The translations under genes were made by a program, and so were the position numbers. Positions 36,555-45,078 of a stretch of 64,000 bases of DNA are shown here, one piece after another. Location: positions 7,472,501 to 7,536,500 of the forward strand of contig NZ_CP047146.1 of assembly GCF_009834125.1 (NCBI RefSeq), read 5' to 3'. Within the stretch, counting starts at the first letter, position 1; each line of letters opens with the position of its first letter. The DNA comes from Streptomyces sp. GS7 (GTDB lineage: Bacteria > Actinomycetota > Actinomycetes > Streptomycetales > Streptomycetaceae). The notes under the pieces are model-generated. The model was not told the DNA's origin, searched no databases, and saw nothing but the letters and a program-made list of their open reading frames with translations.

Positions 36555-36586
36555 ACGCGCCCCTCCGGCAGACGGGAGAGGCGCGT
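36555..36586. terminator. Hairpin downstream of the DUF3817 gene
   Basis: ACGCGCC / GGCGCGT stem (36555-36561, 36580-36586) with an inner CTCC/GGAG stem. It lies about 110 nt beyond the stop of the minus-strand gene at 36697 and upstream of icmA. Confidence 0.55.
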
Positions 36587-36696
36587 GGCGAACGCATCGG
36601 ATCCACCGGCCGTACCGGACCCGACCGGCCGTACCGGACCCGGGAGCGGTTCCGACGGGCGGCGCGTCGGGGCGCCCGCCGGCCGGGGCGGAACCG

Positions 36697-37029
36697 TCAG
36701 ACCTTGACCGGCTCCGGCGCGGCGTCCGCCAGCAGCGGCTCGACCTCGCGGACGACCTTGCGCTCGACGAAGAACGCGGCGGTGGGGATCGTGCCGGAGA
36801 CCAGCACCCACAGCAGCTTCGCGAACGGCCAGCGCGCCTTGGAGCCCAGGTCGAAGGCGAAGACCAGGTAGATGATGTAGAGCACGCCGTGGATCTGGGC
36901 GACGACGAGGGTCAGGTCCTTGCCCATCCCGAAGCCGTACTTGAAAACCATGCAGGCGCACAGCACCAGCAGCATCACAGCGGTGATGTAGGCCATCGCC
37001 CGGTAACGGGTCAGGACGCTTCGCTTCAT
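36697..37029 (-). CDS. DUF3817 small membrane protein
   Basis: 110 aa with three hydrophobic segments: MAYITAVMLLVLCACMVFKY, VAQIHGVLYIIYLVFAFDLG and AKLLWVLVSGTIPTAAFFVE. Short charged termini. This is the DUF3817 pattern (YdzA-like integral membrane proteins); function unknown. The ribosome binding site is weak (CAGGGGC close to the ATG). A second DUF3817 protein is encoded at 40675. Confidence 0.85.
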   Translation of the reverse strand: MKRSVLTRYRAMAYITAVMLLVLCACMVFKYGFGMGKDLTLVVAQIHGVLYIIYLVFAFDLGSKARWPFAKLLWVLVSGTIPTAAFFVERKVVREVEPLLADAAPEPVKV

Positions 37030-37165
37030 GCCCCTGAGCGTAACGACCCGTTCCGGGGCGATCTTCGCCACCCCCCGCCCGGTGGAAAAGCCGCAGACAG
37101 CACCCGTCACGGCCGCGGATCCGCGGCCTCCGGGCACCTGCCAGGGGGCGCGGTCCGGCCCCCGT

Positions 37166-37675
37166 TCACTCCTCGGAGAAGTCCGCCGCCGCGACCCGCA
37201 GCGGGCGCAGCATCGCGAAGATCTCCGCGCACTCCTCGGCGTCGTACACCCCGAGCCCGAAGTCCATCGCCATCAGGTCGCGGGTGGCCGCGTCGCACAC
37301 CTCGCGCCCCTTGTCCGTGATGGACGCCAGGGTGCCCCGCCCGTCGTTCGGGTTCGGGCGCTTGGCGACCAGGCCGGACTTCACCAGCCGGTCGACGGTG
37401 TTGGTGACCGAGGTGGGGTGCACCATCAGCCGCTCGCCGATCTTCGACATCGGCAGCTCGCCCGCCTTGGAGAAGGTCAGCAGCACCAGTGCCTCGTAGC
37501 GCGCGAAGGTCAGCCCGTAGGGCTTGACCACCGCGTCGACCTCCGAGAGCAGGATCTGCTGCGCCCGCATGATGGACGTGATCGCGGCCATCGAGGGGAC
37601 GGATCCCCAACGCTGCTGCCACAGTTCGTCGGCGCGGGCGATGGGGTCGAAAGCAAGGCTGAGCGGCTTCGGCAC
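37166..37675 (-). CDS. MarR-family transcriptional regulator
   Basis: 169 aa. Winged-helix core: PYGLTFARYEALVLLTFSKAG, LPMSKIGERLMVHPTSVTNTVDRLVKSGLV (recognition helix) and the wing RPNPNDGRGTLASITDKGREV. The tail is helical for dimerisation. It sits upstream of DUF3817 and icmA on the same strand; it may regulate icmA through the palindrome at 36437, or itself. A GC-rich 18-bp palindrome (37111-37128) lies 38 nt after its stop and may terminate it. Confidence 0.9.
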   Translation of the reverse strand: MPKPLSLAFDPIARADELWQQRWGSVPSMAAITSIMRAQQILLSEVDAVVKPYGLTFARYEALVLLTFSKAGELPMSKIGERLMVHPTSVTNTVDRLVKSGLVAKRPNPNDGRGTLASITDKGREVCDAATRDLMAMDFGLGVYDAEECAEIFAMLRPLRVAAADFSEE

Positions 37676-37865
37676 GTCTCCGACCCTACCCGGCGGTCAT
37701 ATGCTGGGCGGCCCTGTCTCAGTTTTCGGTCTCCTGCGACGGGCCCCGGCCTCAGGGAGCGGGCTCCGGCCCACGCGGATCCAGTGTGCCGGGGGCCGTA
37801 CGGACGCGGGGGCCGTTACGCACACGGGGACCTCACGGACGCACCGCCCCCTACGCACACGCGGT

Positions 37866-39245
37866 TCAGGGGGCGGTGCGGGCGCGCGCCGCACGGCGCG
37901 GCCCGGTGCCGGGCCGCGCCCGCGTACGCCGCACCTCGGCGATCACCGCCAGGACGCACACCCCGCCCACCACCCCGGCGGCCGGCATGACCACCGGGAG
38001 CGGCGCGTGGTCGGCGGCCACCCCGGCCAGCCCCATCGCCAGCCCCATGACCGTCATCCGGCCCGCCTGCATCAGCGTCATCGCCTGCCCCAGCAGTTCG
38101 TCGGGGACCGCGGCGGCGAACCACCGGTCGACGCCGAAGTTGTACGAGATCGAGGTCCCGGTCAGCACCAGCAGGAGCACGGCCCAGCCGAGCGGCGGCC
38201 GGGCGGCGAAGCCCAGCGAGGGCAGCACCGCGAACACGCCCATGGGGAAGGTCAGTCGGGCGCGCGCCCGCGGCCCGAGGAAGGACCCGGCCAGGGTTTC
38301 GGCGACCACCGCGCCGATGGGCATGCCGCACATCAGCAGCCCCTGTCCGGCCGTCCCGGCGCCCAGGAGGTCCCCGTACGGCACGAGCAGCGCCTCGGGG
38401 ACGACCACGACCGCCGGCGGCACCCAGCCGAGGAGCAGCAGCGCCCGGATCCGCCGGTCGGCGAGCAGCCGCCGGGTGCCCGCCAGCGAGGCGCCCAGCA
38501 GCGCACCGCGGGCCCGCCCTCCCGTCACCCGACCTCCGCCCCCAGAAGACGGCGCCCCGCGCCGACCCGCCCCCCGCGCCGGGCGGGCGGCGGTGCCCAG
38601 CCGCAGCAGCAGGGCCGAGCAGGCGAAGGTGCCGGCGGTGACGCCGAGCACCGCGCCCGGGGGAACGACGGTCAGCAGCAGCCCCCCGGCGGCAAAACCG
38701 GCCAGCTGGGCGCCCTGGTTGACGATCCGGATCAGCGAGCGCCCCAGGACGAACGGATCGCCCTCGCCGAGGATCTCGCCGAGCGTCCCGGCGCGGGTCC
38801 CGGCGAAGACCGGCGCGATGGCCGCGATCACACAGCGCAGCGCGAGCAGCACCGCCACCGGGACACCGGGGAGCACCATGGCCGCCGCCGCAAGCGCGCA
38901 CAGCGTGTCGCACAGGACCAGCACCCGCCGGGCCGGGAACCAGTCGGCGACGGCCGACAGCAGGGTGCCGCCGAGGACGTACGGCAGCAGCCCCAGCGCG
39001 AAGGTCAGGGCGCTGAGCAGCGGCGAGCCGGTGAGCCGGAAGACCAGGACGGAGAGCGCGATCTCGCAGACGACCACGCCCAGGGAGGACAGCAGGTGCG
39101 CGGCGAAGACACAGCGGAACTCCGGGACGGCGAAGACCGCGCGGTAGCCCCGGCGGGCCGGGGCGCGGCGGTCCGCGTCCCGGTCGGGGGCCGGCGGGCA
39201 GGCGGGGGCGCGGCCCGGCTGTGCGGGCCCGGAGGGGGACGGCAT
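37866..39245 (-). CDS. MFS transporter
   Basis: 459 aa, about twelve TM helices. It begins with a Pro/Arg-rich cytoplasmic tail (~35 residues), then FRCVFAAHLLSSLGVVVCEIALSV, and LADWFPARRVLVLCDTLCA as the loop 2-3 motif, a central Gly/Arg-rich loop, and GQAMTLMQAGRMTVMGLAMGLAG. This resembles the MFS_3/enterobactin-exporter-like group. It is divergent from an ArsR-family gene with an inverted repeat between them, a common drug-efflux arrangement. The substrate is unknown. Confidence 0.88.
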   Translation of the reverse strand: MPSPSGPAQPGRAPACPPAPDRDADRRAPARRGYRAVFAVPEFRCVFAAHLLSSLGVVVCEIALSVLVFRLTGSPLLSALTFALGLLPYVLGGTLLSAVADWFPARRVLVLCDTLCALAAAAMVLPGVPVAVLLALRCVIAAIAPVFAGTRAGTLGEILGEGDPFVLGRSLIRIVNQGAQLAGFAAGGLLLTVVPPGAVLGVTAGTFACSALLLRLGTAARPARGAGRRGAPSSGGGGRVTGGRARGALLGASLAGTRRLLADRRIRALLLLGWVPPAVVVVPEALLVPYGDLLGAGTAGQGLLMCGMPIGAVVAETLAGSFLGPRARARLTFPMGVFAVLPSLGFAARPPLGWAVLLLVLTGTSISYNFGVDRWFAAAVPDELLGQAMTLMQAGRMTVMGLAMGLAGVAADHAPLPVVMPAAGVVGGVCVLAVIAEVRRTRARPGTGPRRAARARTAP

Positions 39246-39284
39246 GGCGCCAGCGTGCCGGGGCCGCCGGGCGCGCCGTAGTGT

Positions 39285-39300
39285 TTCGGCTCCAGCCGAA
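39285..39300. promoter_or_regulatory. Palindrome TTCGGCT-CC-AGCCGAA, candidate ArsR operator
   Basis: Perfect 7-bp half-sites with a 2-bp centre, in the 79-bp divergent region between the MFS transporter and the ArsR-type regulator. It is probably the regulator's binding site, shared by both promoters. Confidence 0.6.
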
Positions 39301-39324
39301 TCCTGGGGAGGGGAGGGCCCGGCC

Positions 39325-40311
39325 GTGCCGCTGGACCTGCATTTCGGGGCGGACGACCTGCTGCGTATCCGGTTCGCGATCTCGCCGCTGTGCGAGACCC
39401 ATGAGGCGCTGCGGACCCTGCGGCGGACCGACCGGCACGGCTACCACCTGCCGTGGCTGCGGCGGATGCGGGAGCGGGTGGCCGGGCTGGACCTGTCGCC
39501 GGTGTGGCTGTTCATGCCGTCGCCGCGGCCCGGGTACACCCCCGATTTCCTGGGCCGGCCGCCGGACGTCCCCCTGGCGGACTTCGCGGCGGAGCTGGCC
39601 CGGCTGCGGGCCACCGACCCGGCGCTGGCGCGCGCCGAGATGGCCAAGTCGCTGGCCTGTACGCCGGGGGCCGCGGAATCGGCGCGCGGCCGGGCGGCGC
39701 TGGCCGATCCCCGGCGGGCCGTCCAGGAGCTGGCGGACACCACGGAGCGCGCCTGGCACGCCCTGCTGGCCCCGGACTGGCCCCGGCTGCGGGCGCTGCT
39801 GGAAGCCGAAATCGCCTATCGGTCGCGGCAGTTGGCGGACGGCGGGCTGCGCCGGCTGTTCGCCGATCTGCATCCGCGGCTGTCCTGGTCGGAGGGCACG
39901 CTCACGGTCCGCACCCGGACGGACTTCGTGCAGATGCAGGACCTGGACGGGCGCGGGGTGCTGCTGCTGCCGAGCGTCTTCGTGTGGCCGGACGTGGTGA
40001 GCGGTTTCGATCCGCCGTGGCAGCCGACCGTGATCTATCCGGCGCGCGGGATCGGCGGGCTGTGGCAGGGCCCGGCGGCCGGCCCGGCACTGGCGCGGCT
40101 GCTGGGCGCCAACCGGGCCGCGGTGCTGGCGGCCCTGGACGCGCCGGCGACGACCTCGGCGCTGGCGCACCGGCTCGGGCTGGCCGCGTCGTCCGTCTCG
40201 GCGCATCTGTCCGTGCTGCGCGAGGCCGGTCTGCTGGTCTCGCGCCGGCACGGGCATCAGGTGCGCTACGAGCGGACGCCGCTGGGCATCGCCCTGGCGG
40301 CGGGCGGCTGA
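39325..40311 (+). CDS. ArsR-family regulator with N-terminal DUF5937-like domain
   Basis: 328 aa. The long N-terminal part (~1-245) begins PLDLHFGADDLLRIRFAISPL, with LCETHEALRTL and later LWQGPAA; this is the DUF5937 type found fused to ArsR domains. The C-terminal winged HTH has LDAPATTSALAHRLGLAASSVSAHLSVLREAGLLVSRRHGHQVRYER (seen in pieces such as AHRLGLAASSVSAHLSVLRE). GTG 39325 follows GGGGAGG at a suitable distance; the upstream in-frame stretch overlaps the operator and is not likely translated. It probably represses the divergent MFS gene. Confidence 0.88.
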   Translation: MPLDLHFGADDLLRIRFAISPLCETHEALRTLRRTDRHGYHLPWLRRMRERVAGLDLSPVWLFMPSPRPGYTPDFLGRPPDVPLADFAAELARLRATDPALARAEMAKSLACTPGAAESARGRAALADPRRAVQELADTTERAWHALLAPDWPRLRALLEAEIAYRSRQLADGGLRRLFADLHPRLSWSEGTLTVRTRTDFVQMQDLDGRGVLLLPSVFVWPDVVSGFDPPWQPTVIYPARGIGGLWQGPAAGPALARLLGANRAAVLAALDAPATTSALAHRLGLAASSVSAHLSVLREAGLLVSRRHGHQVRYERTPLGIALAAGG

Positions 40312-40369
40312 CGGGGCGGCCCTGGCGCGGGCGTCCGCCAAGAGGTCCGGACTACGGGACGTCCGGGCT

Positions 40370-40678
40370 TCAGGAGGTCCGGGCGTCCTGGGCCAGGTGC
40401 CGTTCGACGGTCTCGACCTTCGAGGTCAGCCCGTCGGTCACACCCGGCCGGATGTCGGCCTTCAGGACCAGCGAGACCCGCCCGGAGCGCGCCTCGACGG
40501 CGGCGACGGCGCGCTTGACGACGTCCATCACCTCGTCCCACTCGCCCTCGATGGAGGTGAACATGGCGTCCGTGCGGTTGGGCAGCCCGGACTCGCGGAC
40601 GACCCGGACGGCGTCGGCGACGTACTCGCCGACGTCCTCGCCGACGCCCAGCGGGCTCACGGAGAAGGCGACGATCAT
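40370..40678 (-). CDS. MTH1187/YkoF-like thiamine-binding protein
   Basis: 102 aa. Starts [20 protein letters not shown] and contains [22 protein letters not shown], the ferredoxin-like fold of the MTH1187 family (single-domain YkoF relatives proposed to bind thiamine). Its ATG overlaps the stop of the DUF3817 gene upstream (ATGA at 40675-40678). A role in thiamine binding is family knowledge, not shown here. Confidence 0.85.
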   Translation of the reverse strand: MIVAFSVSPLGVGEDVGEYVADAVRVVRESGLPNRTDAMFTSIEGEWDEVMDVVKRAVAAVEARSGRVSLVLKADIRPGVTDGLTSKVETVERHLAQDARTS

Positions 40679-41025
40679 GCGTTCACGACACCTTCCTTGC
40701 GGGCGCGGGCGGCGATCACGCTGGCCTGCTCCTCGCGCTTGAGCACCTTGTCCGCGTACAGGCCGCCGAACGGCACGATGGCCAGGACGAAGAAGAAGGC
40801 GGCGCGCTTCCAGGGCCACTTGGTGCGGTTCCAGGCGTCCAGCAGCAGCACCACGACGATGGTGAACAGGATGCCGTGCAGCATGCCGAGCGGGAACACC
40901 AGCGCGTCGTAGTGGAGGAACAGCTTGAATCCGGTGCCGAATATCAGCAGCGCCGGGAAGGAGAGCGCCTCCGGAATGGATGCCAGGCGCAGTCGGTGCA
41001 GGGCGGCGGCGGTCTTGATGTCCAC
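40675..41025 (-). CDS. DUF3817 small membrane protein (second copy)
   Basis: 116 aa with three hydrophobic segments: [37 protein letters not shown] and [19 protein letters not shown]. It shares the W/K-rich loop [13 protein letters not shown] with the copy at 36697 (ARWPFAKLLW). GTG 41025 has GAGGT 4 nt upstream. It is first in an operon with the thiamine-binding protein. Confidence 0.83.
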   Translation of the reverse strand: MDIKTAAALHRLRLASIPEALSFPALLIFGTGFKLFLHYDALVFPLGMLHGILFTIVVVLLLDAWNRTKWPWKRAAFFFVLAIVPFGGLYADKVLKREEQASVIAARARKEGVVNA

Positions 41026-41062
41026 GGGAACCTCGTTCGGGCGGAGGGGGGAGGCAAGCACG

Positions 41063-41090
41063 GATGCTTGTGCGAGAGTTCACAAGCATC
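41063..41090. promoter_or_regulatory. 10-bp inverted repeat upstream of the DUF3817/thiamine-binding operon
   Basis: GATGCTTGTG (41063-41072) and CACAAGCATC (41081-41090) form a perfect repeat with an 8-nt centre, 38-65 nt upstream of the DUF3817 start. The position suits a MarR- or TetR-type operator over the promoter. Confidence 0.5.
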
Positions 41091-41241
41091 GGCCCCATTG
41101 TTACAGCCACCCCGGTGATCACCGCGCCCGGGTCGGCGCCCGGACTCGGCGAGAGGTCAGCGGGGCGCCAGGGGGACGTCGGGGGAAGGTCCGGGACAAA
41201 AGCCCTGCCCCGCGCGGCCCCGGGCCGATACCGTCGGGGCC

Positions 41242-41916
41242 GTGGCTCGTTTTCGGATCGCCTACTACGGGCAGATCGACTTCCACGGCGTCGGGCACGG
41301 CCCCCTGGACCGCCTCGTCGCCGGCAGTTTCCATTCGCCACTGCACGCCGCGGACTGGGTCGTCGCCGAGGGCCGGGGAAAGATGCTGCTCGCCGACCGG
41401 TCCTTCGACGTGAATTCCTACGACCTGGACGAGGGCAACCTCACGATTCGCTCCGGCAACGTGCTCGCCTTTCAGCCATCTCTGTCGCTGAAGCAGTCGA
41501 TCATCCCCGGCTTCCTCACGCTCCTCGGCACCGGGAAGTTCGTCGCCGCCTCCAACGGCCCCGTGGCCTTCGTCGAGCCCCCGATCCGCGTCGACCCGCA
41601 GGCCCTCGTCGGCTGGGCCGACCGCCCCTCCCCCTGTCATCACTACGACCATCGGTACCTGCGCGGATTCCTGGGCGGCGTACGGGCGCACACGGGTTTC
41701 GGCGGCGCCTCGGGCGAGGAGCACCAGTACGAGTTCACCGGCGCCGGGACGGTCCTGCTCCAGTCGACCGAACAGATGCTGCCGGAGCCGGCGACCGGCG
41801 CGCCGGCCGAGGAGGACCGCATACCGGACGGCGGCGGCCACGCTGCGCAAAGTGGCTCACAACCGCCGCGGCTTCCCGGCAGCGTCGGGGGGCTCCAGCG
41901 CCGCTTCGGGCTGTGA
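41242..41916 (+). CDS. AIM24-like protein, short and diverged
   Basis: 224 aa. The region [47 protein letters not shown] matches the AIM24/TIGR00266 pattern of a glycine-rich beta sandwich in which a G-x-G-x-LFLAD strand is followed by LLAF. It lacks the usual N-terminal start MxSxVxxxLxPGE, suggesting a diverged member. The last ~45 residues are Pro/Glu/Gly-rich and probably disordered. GTG 41242 has no Shine-Dalgarno. Function of bacterial AIM24 proteins is unknown. Confidence 0.7.
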   Translation: MARFRIAYYGQIDFHGVGHGPLDRLVAGSFHSPLHAADWVVAEGRGKMLLADRSFDVNSYDLDEGNLTIRSGNVLAFQPSLSLKQSIIPGFLTLLGTGKFVAASNGPVAFVEPPIRVDPQALVGWADRPSPCHHYDHRYLRGFLGGVRAHTGFGGASGEEHQYEFTGAGTVLLQSTEQMLPEPATGAPAEEDRIPDGGGHAAQSGSQPPRLPGSVGGLQRRFGL

Positions 41917-42025
41917 ACGGTAGTCTGCGGACGGTGACCTCGAACGTCTGACCAACACCAGGTCCCGGCCGGCCGATGCCTGTCACACCACAGCCATGAT
42001 TAATTCACTATTCAACTTTCACGGG

Positions 42026-42037
42026 TAGAATTCATCC
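42026..42037 (+). promoter_or_regulatory. Probable leaderless promoter of the MarR gene (-10 TAGAAT)
   Basis: TAGAAT (42026-42031) lies 6 nt before ATG 42038, with TTCACT (42004-42009) 16 bp upstream as a possible -35. The sequence from 41996 to 42036 is unusually AT-rich, and no Shine-Dalgarno is present. Confidence 0.6.
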
Positions 42038-42514
42038 ATGACGACCGACAGCGACACCCCCTGGCTGACCGACCAGGAGCAGCGTGCCTGGCGCACTCAT
42101 CTGGACGTCAGCAGACTGCTGATGCACCAACTGGAGCGCGATCTGCAGCCGTTCGGCCTGACCAACAACGACTACGAGATCCTGGTCAACCTCTCCGAAG
42201 CCGAGGACCGCCGGCTGCGGATGAGCGACCTGGCGGCCAGCACCCTGCAGTCCAAGAGCCGCCTCTCGCACCAGATCACGCGTATGGAGAACGCCGGCCT
42301 GGTGCGCCGCGAGAGCTGCGAGTCGGACCGCCGCGGCCTCTACGCCGTCCTCACGGACGAGGGCTGGGACACCATGCGCCGGGTCGCCCCGCACCATGTC
42401 ACCTCGGTCCGCAGGCACTTCATCGACCTCTTCGCCCCCGAAGACCTCGAAGCCTTCCGCGTCTCGCTGGCCCCCGTCGCCGAACACCTCCGCGAGCGGC
42501 GCAGCGCGCTGTAG
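42038..42514 (+). CDS. MarR-family transcriptional regulator
   Basis: 158 aa. Core: LQPFGLTNNDYEILVNLSEAE, RMSDLAASTLQSKSRLSHQITRMENAGLV (recognition helix) and the wing RESCESDRRGLYAVLTDEGWDTM. The transcript is probably leaderless. It is convergent with meaB. Single MarR genes with AT-rich promoters in Streptomyces are often autoregulated; the target here is unknown. Confidence 0.9.
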   Translation: MTTDSDTPWLTDQEQRAWRTHLDVSRLLMHQLERDLQPFGLTNNDYEILVNLSEAEDRRLRMSDLAASTLQSKSRLSHQITRMENAGLVRRESCESDRRGLYAVLTDEGWDTMRRVAPHHVTSVRRHFIDLFAPEDLEAFRVSLAPVAEHLRERRSAL

Positions 42515-42522
42515 CGCGGGTG

Positions 42523-42567
42523 GGTCCGGTGGTGGCGGCGCCCGGGGAGCGACGCCGCCACCGGACC
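42523..42567. terminator. Bidirectional terminator between marR and meaB
   Basis: GGTCCGGTGG (42523-42532) pairs with CCACCGGACC (42558-42567), continued by CGGCG/CGCCG after a 3-nt bulge. It lies between convergent genes. Confidence 0.7.
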
Positions 42568-42596
42568 GCGACCGCAGCGGGCCGCCGGGGTCCGGG

Positions 42597-43556
42597 TCAC
42601 TCCCCCGACGTCAGGCCCGCCACCAGTTCGTCCGCCGCCCGGTACGGGTCCGTGTCGCCGGCCACGATGCGCTCGGCCAGCGCGTCCACATGGCGGTCGC
42701 CCGACAGGTCACCGATCCGCGACCGCAGTGCCGTGACCGCGATCGTCTCGACCTCGCGGGCCGCCCGCGCGAGCCGCCGCTGCGCGAGGACGCCGTGCTC
42801 CTCCATCCAGGCCCGGTGCTTCTCCAGCGCCTCGACGACCTCGTCGACGCCCTCGCCGCGCGCCGCCACCGTCTTCACGATCGGGGGCCGCCAGTCGCCG
42901 GGGGCCCGCGCCTCGCCCAGCCCCAGCATGTGGTTGAGCTCGCGCGCGGTGGCGTCCGCGCCGTCCCGGTCGGCCTTGTTGACCACGTAGACGTCGCCGA
43001 TCTCCAGGATGCCCGCCTTCGCGGCCTGGATTCCGTCGCCCATCCCGGGCGCCAGCAGCACCACGCTGGTGTCGGCCTGGGAGGCGATCTCCACCTCCGA
43101 CTGCCCGACGCCGACCGTCTCGACCAGCACCACGTCGCAGCCCGCCGCGTCCAGCACCCGGATCGCCTGTGGCGCCGCCCACGCCAGCCCGCCCAGATGG
43201 CCGCGGGTGGCCATCGAGCGGATGTAGACGCCGGGGTCCGAGGCGTGCTCGCTCATCCGCACCCGGTCGCCGAGCAGCGCGCCCCCGGAGAACGGCGACG
43301 ACGGGTCGACGGCGAGCACGCCGACCCGTTTGCCCGCCTTGCGGTACGCGGTCACCAGCGCGGACGTCGTGGTGGACTTCCCGACGCCGGGCGAGCCGGT
43401 CAGCCCGACCACGTACGCGCCTCCGGTCAGCGGCGCCAGCGCCGCCATCACCTCGCGCAGCTCCGGCGCCGCCCCCTCGACGAGGGAGATCAGCCGGGCC
43501 ACCGCCCTCGGCCGGCCCTGCCGGGCCTGTTCCACCAGCTGGGGGACGTCCACCAT
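42597..43556 (-). CDS. meaB: MeaB-type G-protein chaperone of B12-dependent mutases
   Basis: 319 aa. SIMIBI GTPase of the ArgK/MeaB family, which protects and reloads acyl-CoA mutases with adenosylcobalamin. P-loop GLTGSPGVGKSTT (GSPGVGKS at 54-61), Switch region LAVDPSSPFSGGALLGDRVRM, VETVGVGQSEVEIA (Walker B/Switch II) and VVNKADRDGAD for guanine binding. ATG 43556 has GGAG 10 nt upstream. It may serve IcmA or methylmalonyl-CoA mutase (elsewhere). It follows the thiolase gene on the same strand with a 182-bp gap. Confidence 0.93.
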   Translation of the reverse strand: MVDVPQLVEQARQGRPRAVARLISLVEGAAPELREVMAALAPLTGGAYVVGLTGSPGVGKSTTTSALVTAYRKAGKRVGVLAVDPSSPFSGGALLGDRVRMSEHASDPGVYIRSMATRGHLGGLAWAAPQAIRVLDAAGCDVVLVETVGVGQSEVEIASQADTSVVLLAPGMGDGIQAAKAGILEIGDVYVVNKADRDGADATARELNHMLGLGEARAPGDWRPPIVKTVAARGEGVDEVVEALEKHRAWMEEHGVLAQRRLARAAREVETIAVTALRSRIGDLSGDRHVDALAERIVAGDTDPYRAADELVAGLTSGE

Positions 43557-43663
43557 CGCCGCTCGGCTCCTTCGGCTCGCTCGTCCGCGTCCGGCCCGCC
43601 CGTACGCGCTCGCTTCCTCACCCGGTACGCCGGCACGCGAGGGCCGGCTCCCGGACCCGGTTT

Positions 43664-43697
43664 GCCCGGTCCGCCCGGTCCGCCCGGTCCGCCCGGT
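43664..43697. repeat. 9-bp tandem repeat GCCCGGTCC
   Basis: About 3.7 copies of GCCCGGTCC in the gap between the thiolase stop and the meaB start. A microsatellite-like array; no regulatory role is evident. Confidence 0.85.
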
Positions 43698-43738
43698 ACA
43701 AGAGGACTCTTTCCCGTACCCGCTCCGCGCGGATCCGC

Positions 43739-44941
43739 CTACTTGCCAGGCACCCGGATGATCAGCGCATCGCCCTGGCCGCCGCCGCCGCACAGCGCCG
43801 CCGCGCCCACGCCGCCGCCGCGCCGCCGCAGCTCCAGCGCGAGGTGCAGCACGATACGGGCGCCGGACATGCCGATCGGGTGCCCGAGCGCGATCGCACC
43901 ACCGTTGACATTCACCTTTTCCGGGGAAACCCCCAGATCCTTCATTGACTGCACGGCGACCGCCGCGAACGCCTCGTTGATCTCGATCAGGTCAAGATCT
44001 TCGACGGTCAGGCCCTCCTTGCCGAGGGCGTGGTCGATCGCGTTGGAGGGCTGCGACTGGAGGGAGTTGTCGGGGCCCGCGACATTGCCGTGCGCGCCGA
44101 TCTCGGCGATCCACTCCAGGCCCAGCGCCTGGGCCTTGGCCTTGCTCATGACGACCACCGCGGCGGCGCCGTCGGAGATCTGCGACGAGGTGCCGGCGGT
44201 GATCGTGCCGTCCTTGGCGAAGGCCGGCCGGAGCTTGCCGAGCGACTCCACGGTGGTCTCGCCGCGGATGCCCTCGTCCTTGCTGAAGATGACCGGGTCG
44301 CCCTTGCGCTGCGGGATCTCCACGGGGGTGATCTCGGCCTCGAACAGGCCGTTCTTCTGCGCGGCGGCGGCCCGCTGGTGGGAGGCCGCGGCGATCTCGT
44401 CCTGCTCGGTGCGGCCGATGCCGAGGCGGGTGTTGTGCTTCTCGGTCGACTCGCCCATCGCGATGTTCTCGAAGGCGTCCGTGAGCCCGTCGTGCGCCAT
44501 CGCGTCGAGCATCTCCACCGCGCCGTACTTGAAGCCCTCGCGGGACTTCGGCAGCAGGTGCGGGGCGTTGGTCATGGACTCCTGGCCGCCGGCCACGATC
44601 ACGTCGAACTCGCCGGCGCGGATGAGCTGGTCGGCCAGCGCGATCGCGTCGAGGCCGGAGAGGCAGACCTTGTTGACGGTCAGCGCGGGGACGTTCATGG
44701 GGATGCCGGCCTTGACCGCGGCCTGGCGCGCCGGGATCTGCCCCGCCCCGGCCTGGAGCACCTGGCCCATGATCACGTACTGCACCTGGTCGCCGCCGAT
44801 GCCGGCCCGGTCCAGCGCCGCCTTGATGGCCACGCCGCCGAGGTCGGCTCCGGAGAAGGTCCGCAGGGACCCCAGGAGCCGGCCCATGGGGGTGCGCGCT
44901 CCGGCCACGATCACTGAGGTGGTGCCGTTGTTTGCAGACAT
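43739..44941 (-). CDS. Acetyl-CoA acetyltransferase (thiolase)
   Basis: 400 aa. Thiolase fold: [21 protein letters not shown] at the N-terminus, acyl-accepting Cys in [15 protein letters not shown] (C93), [33 protein letters not shown] with the catalytic His, and [11 protein letters not shown] with the second Cys. It condenses two acetyl-CoA to acetoacetyl-CoA or cleaves it. ATG 44941 has GGAAGG upstream. Divergent from mce. With the hydroxybutyryl-CoA dehydrogenase at 62602 it could feed butyryl-CoA synthesis, and thereby IcmA; this is inference. Confidence 0.94.
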   Translation of the reverse strand: MSANNGTTSVIVAGARTPMGRLLGSLRTFSGADLGGVAIKAALDRAGIGGDQVQYVIMGQVLQAGAGQIPARQAAVKAGIPMNVPALTVNKVCLSGLDAIALADQLIRAGEFDVIVAGGQESMTNAPHLLPKSREGFKYGAVEMLDAMAHDGLTDAFENIAMGESTEKHNTRLGIGRTEQDEIAAASHQRAAAAQKNGLFEAEITPVEIPQRKGDPVIFSKDEGIRGETTVESLGKLRPAFAKDGTITAGTSSQISDGAAAVVVMSKAKAQALGLEWIAEIGAHGNVAGPDNSLQSQPSNAIDHALGKEGLTVEDLDLIEINEAFAAVAVQSMKDLGVSPEKVNVNGGAIALGHPIGMSGARIVLHLALELRRRGGGVGAAALCGGGGQGDALIIRVPGK

Positions 44942-45078
44942 ACGGTGCGGCCTTCCTTTGCAGGGAAGTTAACGAGGGTTCCCGTCAATGTACTGAGGGG
45001 TAGCCGCCGGGTCACCGGCAAGCAGGTGTGATCGCGCGCACGTTGCGTAACCAGCCGTGCGGGCGGTGCACTGGAGCC

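Noticed and set aside
36426..36696. Cobalamin riboswitch upstream of the B12-dependent icmA
   Set aside because: The 271-bp gap shows no recognisable B12 box; IcmA uses rather than makes cobalamin. A palindrome and a terminator explain the structure.
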